The notes under the pieces are model-generated. The model searched no databases. It saw only the letters and a program-made list of their open reading frames with translations, and was not told the DNA's origin. Source: Actinernus sp. WN-2022 (lineage: Eukaryota > Cnidaria > Anthozoa > Actiniaria > Actinernidae). Taken from it: 64,000 bases of DNA. Position 1 is the first letter of the stretch, and every line of letters starts with the position of its first letter. Shown here piece by piece: positions 14,501-26,500 of the stretch. Where the stretch lies: positions 6,014,965 to 6,078,964 of the forward strand of contig JAOWCC010001368.1 in NCBI GenBank assembly GCA_030867875.1, given 5' to 3'. The translations under genes and the position numbers were made by a program.

Positions 14501-17500
14501 GTTCGCGGGCGCATTTATACTTTCTAAAGTTTTTTATGAAAAATAAAAAATAAAATAAATTAGAGGTCGGGGACATTTCTCAGGTCGGGCGGGGACGCTA
14601 AACAAGCATTTTTTTTTATCTGGCCTTAGACCTTCAGAAGCAGGTATTTGTGGAAAAAAAATTCGCTTGTGATGTAGTATTTTATCTTATTATATGGACG
14701 ATAGTGTTTTACTGAGAAATAAACCACTCGTAGAACTCATACGAAACTACATCCCACTAGTGAAAATATCGATGACATCACGTTTGCCGCCTTTTGAACT
14801 ACAAAGATGGCGGCAGGTTTGTGAAAATCACAGAGGAAGAGGTAAACAGCTTAAATGAGCTGCATGACAATGAATATTCCGAGCACAAAAAGCCAAATAC
14901 GATCTAAAACTCTTTAAAGACGTTCTCGACTGCAACGAAGAGACAAGAAAACCCGATGAAACTCCCCAGAACAGCTTAGAAAAACTCACAAGTTTGTACT
15001 GACATGCAGTTACACGGTAATTTGAAGATATGAAGTTTATGCTTGATTCTCGAGGATAAACTTCATATCTTCTCGCCACCGTGTAATATAGCCTCCTCCG
15101 CAGGCATCTCTAATTTTTGAGGAAATCAGATACGTGTAATATCCTTCTATATATCTTCCAGCTACAAAAAAGTTTTTGAAAATATGTGATATATTCATTT
15201 TACCGGAAGTAATTTTACAAACTTTGATTGACAGTTCACAATTATCATGTGGTGTAGAATGACTGAGCCGTAACAAATGCCCGCGAAACTGGCACACTAC
15301 TGAAAACCTTTCAAATGGCTCCGATATTGATATTTTACGCGCTTTTATTTCCTATTCATAAAATGTGGCTTCCTTTATCATTCGACGATGTTATTTGAAA
15401 ATATTTGAGGAAAGTGAGAGAATCCATTGTAGCTCTCGTTGGCACGGCCGGCTTCAATTCCACGCTCACCTTATGATTGTTAAAGCTAGATCAGAGGATG
15501 GCATTTCTGCCACATGCCTCCATAGTGTAACATTACCTGAAAGTAAGACGTTGAATGATCTGATCTTTATCAACATTACGAGGTCACAAGGTATTGGTTT
15601 TGTGTTACCAGTAATCAATTATTTCTCGGTGTTGACAGAAGGCTCGCTTTGATCGGGTCCACGAATGTTTCATTCTAGGGCCGAAATAGCTACGAATATG
15701 TATTAATTTTTAACGAAAACCTTTCGATTTCATACCATGATGCATTGCCGTCTTTTGTAATGAAACAGACAAAATGGCGGACAAGAATACGAATCTGAAA
15801 AACTACAACATGTCCGAGCTCGTTATGAGCCATTACGCGCCAAATAAAGACTATCGTTGTTACACTCTTCGCGGGAAATATCTAACTTCTGGTGAGGAAG
15901 ATGTTTTCTACGATTTTACATACTTACACAACGAATTTTAAGAAAAAACTTCGCCACATGATAGCTTCGGTCAAGAACATTTGGAAACACCAAAAACCTC
16001 ATTTTCGATAAAAAGTCACTTACGTCGTTCTTGCACGGACCCCTTCAATTGATAATCAAATTACACTGTAGTTTTTCTATTTTGCACAGCTGTACAGTTA
16101 CAATTACAAATCCATTCCAGTCTGGGAATGTTCTTTGTCATTTGTTGCTTGTGAGGGCTCAACACTAACTTTTTGTCCAAGTAGATCTATGGCTAGTAAG
16201 GTGGGAACTAGCCAGACTGCAAGGTTTCTGCCTTCAACTGAAACTGGAGAGTTACGATTGCCTGGTAGTCTTTTTCTTGTAGAGGCAACCCTCAAATTTC
16301 ATAGAAAGAATCATTGAATATCTATCGAAGCAGAACAAAACAAGATGGCAGCACTGCATGATGGGTAAACTAGAACCCAGTGTCTTGAGCCAAGTTTACT
16401 CGTACATGTGCCTTAGTCCTGGTCAGCAGTCTTCTTTCACAATCAAAAATGGCCATCAAAATGCAAAGGATCATGGCATGTGTTTAGCTAAGTTTACTGC
16501 ATTTTCTGTCCAGTTGTCAGCCAGTATATGCTCACAACAAAAAAGAACAAACATTTCCATGACATTTTGTTATTTTCCAAGATTTGAGAGCCAGAAGCAT
16601 CCCAGGAAAAGTAAAGCTGTTATCAGAAATTTGGTAGCCAATTTGGCTAGTAAAGCAGCAAAATGTACTAGCCAAAACTGAAAATCCACCAGTCTTTGGC
16701 TAGTAGACTACCATTAGTGTCAAGCCCTGCTTGTTTGTCTGTGACAATAAAACAAACCTGGTGCATTCAATCATTGCCTTTAATAACTTGGAGTAAGCAG
16801 CCATGAGTGAAAAGTGGGCATCTGCATTTTGCTATAATTCAATAGACCAGTGTACGGTTCATGCGCAGTTGTATAAATCCTTTGTTTATCAACTGGTGGC
16901 TTGCCAGTTGAAACAAATGCGCATGAACCGTAAACTGGTCTATAGCCAAATCAGCAGTAACAGACAGTAGACGTCAGTAAGAGGACAAGTAGCTGCCAGA
17001 ACACGGCCAGTAGCCAGCTTCTAATAAGCCCCCTGTGTATGTACCGTGAATGTGAAAGGTAACAATAATTATTTATCCCTTTTGCAGACAAGTGTCAAGG
17101 TGGAAAGCAAGGAGGGCAAAGAAGCCACCTTAACATTCCGTAAAATCCTACTTAACAAGTGTCAGAAGGAGTTTGAAAAGGAGAAGATAGATGAGAAGAA
17201 AATCCATGATAAGATGGCTGAAATACTTACCCAGGGGTTGGCGGTAGGTCCTTAGCTTTATAATAATAAAATTATAAAGATTCCCATTCAATACCATAAT
17301 GGTCTCTTCTTCTTCCAAGTAACCAACAGTGTCAAGCTTGACAGCTCTGTTGGTGGAATTGGTGTCCATAGATACATAATATATGTACATATATGTACAT
17401 GATGTACTTAACAATTACATAAACTAATGAAGTGCTGCGAGTTTGTGGATTTCCTGTAAATGTGTGACATAAATGCAGACCATATTGAAGATGTTACAAC

Positions 17501-20500
17501 AATGCTGAACACACATCATTGGTGTCCGTCGTAAGTTATAAAAGAGTTCCCAATTATAAAAACATTTGTTATGAAAATCAAAATGTTACGAAAACATCTT
17601 TTTTTATCTTTTATTATTATTGTTAAACTAACATCGTAAACGGTAACAAACACAGTCCCGCACATGTCAAATTTGTGAAATTTTGACATTTTTCTTAGAA
17701 TTTTTTTATTAAATGTGTTTCATTTTACGATTAAAGAACCACATCATTTGGAAGGCGCATTTTTATTGTCTCGATGGGCTAAGATGTTGAAAATATTGTT
17801 GAGGTCTGCATATTATAATAATCAGTTTTTGATTATGTAATTGATAATAGATAAAGAAATTGTTAAAAAAAAAAGATGTTCCACACATGTATAACGGATT
17901 TTATCATTCAAAAATGTCAAATATGTCACACACTTTACCTGAGAGGAAAATGATATTATTGCTTACAATACTCTAACAGTTAAGAATGTATCAAATCTGT
18001 AAATGTTCTTGAAAGTTAAACAATGTAATAGAGAACCATTGTAGGGTCTTATAGAATCTGTACAATGACTTTGTTGCCAAGTAGTAATTTGTCTGAGTAT
18101 ATCACTAGATGATTTCAATTTGAAAGAGCTAAATGCATACATATAGTAGAGCTATTGCTCGATGGCTGAAACAAGATAAACATCAGCAAACCAAGTTATC
18201 TACTGTAACAGGTCAGGGTACAGTTGTTATAGTATACATGTATATTGCCAATCAGTGGCGGAAACGAGATAAACAAAGTTAAACACTTAATATTTGCGTT
18301 TGCGACCACGTTGGGCAGCCTGCTAACTTGGCACATTGGCTGCTCACTCGGTTTGTTCACTTGGTGTGCACTCCGTTTGTTGTTCATACCATTACTGTAA
18401 ACTGCTGGGTTTCATTTGTAATTCAAGCTACTGTCTTGTTCTGTGCTCAGTTCAGTTGAAACAGTTTGACTCCTGCGTAGATTTACCTTGGAAATCCTGC
18501 ACTATTTTGGCACCACATGAACTCAGCAGTTTTATAATCCTTTGACGAAATGTTCCAATAACTTCTTTTAGTAACATTTCATTTTTTTTTAAGGATAGAA
18601 TACTTACCAAATACAGTAAAAAATATCTTAGACTCCCTCTCTAGATCGTTGCACCAACGTATAACCATGTGCTTGAGCCAACATGCTTTTATGTAAGCGA
18701 CTTCATGAGGAATCATGCATGCGCATGTTCAGACATGATATGGCATGATAACGAGGCTAAAACGTTCGGAAATCTTGATCGAATCTCAAAATGACCCAGG
18801 ATTAAGTGATCACCACAGGCTACCCAGTAGGAAATGTTGAGATTAGTCTTGATGCTCGCTATCGCTCGCAGCAACAAAATTATTGTGCTTTTAAATACAA
18901 ACAGTGCAACAACAAAAAAAAGAGTCTATAGTCTACATAGCTAGAAGCTGGGCTCGAAAGGAATCCAGAGAGGAAGAAATTACAACTGACTTGGGAAGTT
19001 AATTCCAATTTCTAATTGTTTGTGGAAAATATGACTAGCAATGATAATCGGTAGTAATCATGGCGACCAAAGATCCATGGCAATGAGTATGTGGAGTAGC
19101 TCTTATAACTGGTCTAACTTAAATAAGGAGATCAATCAATAGCAACAATATTTTGGGTGATTTAATAACAAAAGTTGGTCAGCCTATAGTTCTTGCATCA
19201 TTCTCGTAGGATTTCCCAATTCAGCTCATCCAGCATGTCAGACACACTAGATGTGTTTCTATGCCTCAATACCCTGGGGCAGATCCAGAGGGGTTTGAGG
19301 GGTTACATCGAACTCTCCCTTTCTCTCGCTCATTTACTAAAGACAACAGAGAAATTAACAAATATTTTGGTGCTCACGTATATCAAACCCCCCTTGCTCG
19401 CACAGAATCCTGGATCTGCCCCAGATATGTCTTTGTCATAAGCCAGTTCTAGTTCGTTTTGCTCAGTTTTTATGTCAGGTCCACTTATAAATTATTGAAA
19501 TGGTTATATTTCCCTTAGATTTCAAGGAACAAATGTCTGAAAAACAACTGGAAAAATTACATCATTTCAAGAATTCGTAATGTATTTTAAAGCAATATTA
19601 CAACCATAAATTGGACAAAAATGGTTGGACAAAATTAATATAAAACACTTTACTCCACCCAAATCAACAATAATTTCTGGCTTGGGTTATAAACACATTA
19701 ATAATATTTATTCCTTAGAAATACATTACAATTTAATTCCACACTTTACTTGAAATACCAGGAAGATGTATTGAAACTAAGAAAGGCAGAACTTGACGAA
19801 GAAGAACGCCAAGGAAGAAGAAGAACACTAGGAAACATTAGGTTCATCGGAGAACTCTTTAAGCTCAAGGTGAAGTTATTTCGGTTTAAAGAGCCACTCT
19901 CAAACTTCATTTCTCAATTAATTATCAACATGTTATGCTTGTTTTTACACTCAGATGTTGACAGAAAGCATCATGCATGATTGCGTGGTGAAACTGTTAA
20001 AAAGCAATGATGCAGAATCATTTGAGTGTTTGTGCAAGCTTCTCTCAACCATCGGCAAAGATTTGGACCATGCAAAAGCAAAGGTGAGTAATTTACATCC
20101 AGTACAAATTATCTTTAACAATAAATATTACTATAAGTTTCTATTGTCCGATATTTGACGAGGAGCATTGCTCCGAGTCAACTACATCAGCCATGGAAAC
20201 TGAGAGTGAGTAGTCTAATTTTTTTTTTGTAGAAACCCAACTAGTAGTTAAGTAATGGTCCAGATAAGAACTGTATTATCTATGGCAAGGAATGTTAAAA
20301 GGTGTTAATTTTCTATTATTCTTTCTCGTAATTTCATTGGTTGATACTTATAAATTCAATAGAAACCCATCGAAATAATGCATTTTCATTCGATATTGCT
20401 TTGTGGTTTGAATTTATTTTTGATCAAAACTAACTATGGTTTAATTGCGAAGAATATCGTCTGTGGGGAAAGTTCTCAAATTTGCGATTGAAAAATCCTT

Positions 20501-23500
20501 TGTTTTTTCTATATCCGATTGGCTGGATGGTGGCTTCTCTGCGTTTTCACAGAAAAAGAGCCAATAGAATAAAAAAATACTTTATTTTCGAGACGTAGTT
20601 TGGAATGTAGATACCTCCTAAAGCACTTAAGGCATATTCAAGCAAAATCGTATGTGGGGGAGGCTCATTGCCACAGAACAATGGATTCTACTACAGTTCT
20701 TATCTGAACCATTACTTAAATCTTAAGCTGAAACAAGAAGATTTTTGACATGTTGACGACTTGGCAGCCATTGTTTTGCTTTTAAAAACCTTTTTTTGCT
20801 ACTCACTATGTACTGTTTAATAAACAAGCAGCAGTGTTTTATAGGGTTTAAACCATGAGGGTGCAGCCCGAGTGGTTTTAGACCAGCTAAAACATGTGCT
20901 GCGAGTTTATTGAACTGCTTCAAAAACGTTACTTCTAAAATATAATAATTTCAGAAATTTAGATGAAAAGCGAATAATTATTTGTTTATAGCAACGTTGT
21001 GAGTTACTGACATGCGCAGTTGGAATACGGAGCAAAAATTTGGTCCCATAATGTTAGGCAGGTTGCATTTGAAGAACTGTGAGCCAAGGGGCCTTTGTCT
21101 TCAAGCTCCTCGAGTCATTGCACTTAGACTGTTGGTTGAGCAACCCTGAGTCTCATCTTATGAACTGAGATTTCCTGTAAGGGTATTTTTAAGGATTTTC
21201 ACTGTACGAGTGAACAGTGAAAATTTGTATAAAGACCCTTTCGTTTTATCGGGTATAAACATACGCATGTGAGTGATTTGCTTCATCTGATTGGACAAAA
21301 TGGTTATTAATAATGCATGAGTTTTTGAATTGTCACAGAATAGATAGCGAGTAGCTTAGCCAATCAGATTGCAGGGTTCGTGAAAGAAACTAGTTGGTTA
21401 ATTCTACTAAAACCACAGTAAAAATGATTCCATGGTAAAATTAAGATTTTTAATAAAATCTTCTTGAAGAGCTTTTTTTAAAATAATTTATGTAGATAGA
21501 CATTACACAGTATCCAGAAGTATGTGTGTTTGTTTTGAATGGTTTGGTGCTGTATAATAATATTATTTTTCCAAATGTGGTCCATACAGGAAGTACAACC
21601 AGTCATCTCGCAAAGTTAACTTGCCATATTAATAATAGTGGTAAAGTGTGACGTCACAAATTTGCAAATTTCTGGATTTTAACTTTTGGTCCATCGATAT
21701 TGAAAGACCAACTCAAAAGAATGTTGCATACCAAAAATGAGGTGAATTGGTTAAAATGTGGCTGAGATGTGAGAAGCTGAATACATAATTTTCTTTAACA
21801 AATCACTGTATTTTTTACTCAATTCTAAATGTTTAGAACTGAGCTGAAAATACAGTCATTTGATAAAGAAAATTATGTATTCAGCTGCACATACATGTAT
21901 CTCAGTTGCATTTTAACCAGTTTGCCTCATTTTTGGTGTGTAAAGTTATTTCACGACTGTCTTTCAGACTCGATGTTCAAATAAATTATTGTTAAAAGAG
22001 AAAATTTATGTTTTGTGATGTCATCACTTAACCACTCTATAATAATAACCTTGTGTTGTAAACCAATGACAAATAGTGATAGGTAATGTGGCACTGAGTA
22101 TCCCTTTTTTTGCCTTTATTTAAGCCTCGTATGGACCAATATTTTGATCAAGTATCCAAGATTATAGAATCCAAAAAGATCTCCTCCAGAGTAAGGTTCA
22201 TGCTTCAGGATGTTAGGGATCTACGGCGGAACAATTGGGTGCCTCGCAGAGAGGATAATAACCCCAAGACTATTGACCAGATTCACAAAGATGCAGCTGA
22301 TGAGGAGAAAAAGGTTCAGATCATGATCCAGCACTCTAAGCATCAGAAGAAGGACAAAGGTAAATAAAAACAAAGTTAACAACAACACAACAAAGAGGAT
22401 GTGGTGTCAATTATCAGATTTTCTACAGTCAAAAATATGGATGAGAGAATGTAATGGCCCATACAGGTATTATACCTCTTATTATTAACCAAGTGCGAAG
22501 CTCACAGGCATGGGATAATGAGGTTCCATAATTTAAGATACGGACCAAGCAAACAAGGTTAATAAGATGTTTATTATAATTTATGGCTTCTAAATTTTCT
22601 TTGAGACCAGAATAGGGTGGAAGGTCCGTATGGAAAGTTATAGACTGCACATTAGCCAATCATAGCTAACGAAATATTTACTTAGCTATATAATAAACTG
22701 TGACCTTTCACAAGAAAACATACACTAACGCTTTTCCATAATTATAGTGTTCTAAACCATTTGTTATCCGTTTAAATGGATAAAAAAGTTGTTTAAACGT
22801 TTTAGAAAATCGTTTAAATGGTTTCAAAATTATTTTGTTTAAACGTTTTACAAATTCGTTTAAACAGTTTCATGACATCACTTGATGATGTCATCAGACT
22901 GCAAGACTTTATCATAGGAGTCACCTTGACAATAATTATTGCCCACTATTTAATTTTCCGGGTTTTACAAGGCTTCAAACTTTCCCTTGCAACAGCCAAT
23001 TTAAATATGTCAATGGGCCCTTAACAATCTAATGGTCTACCCTTATGCCCAGGTTGATGTTTATGGGACTGGCCACAGTTGACTTAACTGTGTATTGCCT
23101 GTATTATCATTTGTTTCCAGGTCGCGATAGTCCGAGGACTGTTGTTCCACAAGCTGATGAAACCTGGACCACTGTACCAGGAAGAGGACCTAGGAATGTC
23201 AGCGTTGACCCCAAGAAATTCCAGAATGTTCAAAAGGTACTATAAGCACTCACAGATGAGCCACACCTTCCCGTTTTTACCCAAAATCTTCCTTATAGTG
23301 CGACTACTGAAACCGGGGCCACTAAACACATTGCAAAATGAAAATAAATAATTTCAACTTACAAATACTAGCATATCCATGCAATTTTCTTCATTCCAAA
23401 GACTTTGACTTCAGATCTGGTCGACCAAATTCGCCTTTTGCCGGATCGAAAGTCAAGCAAGTTGAAATGCTATTGTCTTGTACTCGACACTGATTGGCTC

Positions 23501-26500
23501 AAGTAACTGTAAGTTTGGATGCTTTGTTTTCATTCTGCAATGTGATTGGTTCTCGTTGTCTAAGTCGTTACAGAAGTCACACTGTAATACAAATGGGGTG
23601 TGGCCTATCTGCAACAACATCTAGAAAAGGTTCCATAAATTTCCATAACTTAACATTTTAAAAGATTAGTTTTATTAAATTATACTAGAGATGTGCACTC
23701 CAAAGGCTAAGTGACAATTCAAGGTGCCAATGGCCCTTTTTACCACTACTTCCTGTTTAACTTGTATGGAGCCAGTTCTACACCCTTGAGACAGAGGAAG
23801 AGAGTTAATAAAATATCATACTACACAAAACCAAAAGAAAATACTACAAAATCCATTTTCTGGTTATGCCAGAAAATAATGTGCCATGGCTGCACCCACA
23901 AATGTCTGCTACCCGCCCCAAAACATAAAGGAATCGTTAGCATTCTTTGGCATCTTGTCTCTTGAAGTTTACTGGGTAGCTCTAGATCCACTCAGTTTTA
24001 ACACAATACAGATATTTTGAACAATATTTCTCTATGTCGTTTTCAAGAGCTTTTCACATTCATAAATCCTCCCAGACTTACTAAATAGTGCCATCACTAA
24101 CAAACTCTCTGCTCAAAACTCTCAGGAATGCAACATTACTTTATTGGTCTATGGTGCAAGCGAGTCCGACCTCAGTACAGTTCAGCACTTTCTCAAGAGG
24201 TGCTATAAACGGAAGTACACCTCGGAGCTGTTCTTAATTTATAGCATCTTGGAAAATAGCGACATGCGTATTTAAAAAATAAACAAAGCACAGTCCTCAC
24301 ACCTGCTAAGATTTGTAATCCCTAAATTTGAACCTACTACTTATGCTTTACAGAATAAAACCAGCGCCAGGCCCAGAGTAAACACAGAATGCTTCAAGAA
24401 CAGTTATACCATGGTAGCCTCGGATTCTTTTGTATTCCAAGGCACATTTAAACCACTAATTTTCCCTGATGGGAGGGATATTTAGAAATTTCGAGACAAT
24501 GCATATTTCTAAATTTCCCCTCCATGCGTAATGAGGGAAAATTAGAAGAGAATGCAGACTGGAAGTGAGAGGGTCAAAAGCATCAACTCCTGCTCCCCTC
24601 TGGCACGACTAGCCCTGTGCTCCCGGGTGAGAAATACTGAATCCAAACTGACCTGTCTTCAATATACCCATCAACATAATCCATGTGGGATGAGCTATTT
24701 CAATCTGCGCATTATTCTCTTCATTTCTCAAGCCCGCTTCTTCCATGTGGGATACTTAAACCATAAACGTGCATGCTCTTTGAATATTTAGTCTACTGCA
24801 TAATTACATTGTATTTTAGTGTTATTCTTCTCAAAAACAACATGCTTGTCCCCAAGGGAAGCCAGGGTCGTTCAATCAATGGCGCTCAGTCAATCATTAA
24901 ACAAAACGTTTTCGAAAGCAACTCATCTGCGACGTCTTTAGTTTCGGCAGAGAAAACTAAACTTCTCAGAGATTTGTTCCATTACTCGGCGATCATGGTA
25001 TAACAAACTTATACCATGGCATTTCAGAGTATTAGTGATTTAAATAGCTCCTCAAGCCTCGGGAAGATTTGTAAAAGTCCCTTGGCCGAAGTGGCCTTGG
25101 GACTTTTACAAATCTTCCCTCTGCTCTCGGGGCAATTTAAATCACTAATACCCCTCATGCCATGGTAGAACTAATAATTATAAATATATTAATTTTTAAA
25201 TATGGTTTGGCCATATAGTTTCCTTCTCTCATATAAGTACATTCAAATTACAATCTATATTTCTTAATATATCACCATACCAATTGTAACATGTACTTTA
25301 CCTATGCATATTAAAGATTTATTTATTTATTTATGTTTGGGAACAGGGTAGCAGACATTTCTGGGCAGAGCCATGGTGCATTATTTTCTGCCGTGACCAC
25401 AGCTTAATGATTTTGTAATAAGCACTGGTCATTACTTTTGCAAGTTTGGTGGCTCCAAAAAGAGCTGCTTTTGTTGTTGGATATATTTATTCATCCATGC
25501 TATCCTATCCTAGAGTACTTGCGTGGTGCATATACATTGTATTTGAGGGCCACAAGTTTGTTAGCTTTGCTATTTAGTGCTACCCTCTATTTTAAATAAA
25601 GACTATTATTATATAAATGCCCCACTGTTTCTTCACTGTTTAGCACTATAAAGGCAAATGAGTCATGTTGAGAAGTCTTTATATTTGCAAACTGGGCCAG
25701 ACATACAGTTATAGTTATTTTCAGTAATTTTCTAATGAACTGATGAACCTCATACACATGTGGGACGGTTAAAATCAAAGAAAATATGTGACCCTCCATG
25801 CGAAAACCCGGCTTAAGTAAATCAGCGAGATGTCAGTTTTCCATTTTAATGCATTTTTGACCGTTGGGAATGCATTTCATAACATTCCCAGTGCGTTGGA
25901 TATCGTTACCAACGAGTTCATAAAACGTTCTAAAACATTACAATGAATCTGTACTCCATTCCAAATCATTTCAAAACCGTTGGCATTTATTCAATAAGCG
26001 TTGTAAAACATTTGTCAACCATTTCAAATCATTTTCAAATCGTTGGCGTTTATTCGGTAAGCGTTGTGGAACATTTGGCAAGCATTCCAAATCATTACCA
26101 AATCGTTGCCATTCATTCGATAAGCGTTGTAAATCATTTGTCAAACGTTCCAAATCATTTCCAAATCGTTGGCGTTCATTTTTCGTACTTGTACGACATT
26201 AAATTTGGCGACCTACGTACACCACTGGCGCTCATTCGGCAATCGTTTTGATAAGATAATCGAACTGGCAAGCAATCCAGAATTAAGCATTCATATCACA
26301 AAAGGGCAATGTAGAAACTTCTCTGATATTCTTATACAGTCAAGTAATACTGACATGTCGACTTTTCACGGCGTAATTTTGTTTAATACCATTTGCAAGC
26401 TACCGTTAAGCGTGAACCTTTTTCCGCGTTCGTTTAAGTTTGAAACCTAGACGTCTGGTGGCACAAAACCGCGATAATATATAATAACCTTTGACATGTC

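Larger units (their letters stand above)
10638..16050. mobile_element. 5.4-kb TIR DNA transposon in eIF4G intron 6
   Basis: Perfect 40-bp TIRs at 10638-10677 and 16011-16050 (outer part AATTGAAGGGGTCCGTGCAA, continuing GAACGACGTAAGTGACTTTT). The interior contains diverged direct repeats (12700-13580), nested hairpin elements, a broken gene fragment (14815-14999) and a 55-codon frame (15774-15941). I found no transposase. The target duplication is ambiguous: the flanks TTGAATTGAA and TTCAATTGAT are near-palindromic. Confidence 0.8.

Noticed and set aside
25943..26251. 102-codon frame with 21-residue repeat, and the similar 28537-28803 frame
   Set aside because: By-products of the 63-bp subterminal repeats.
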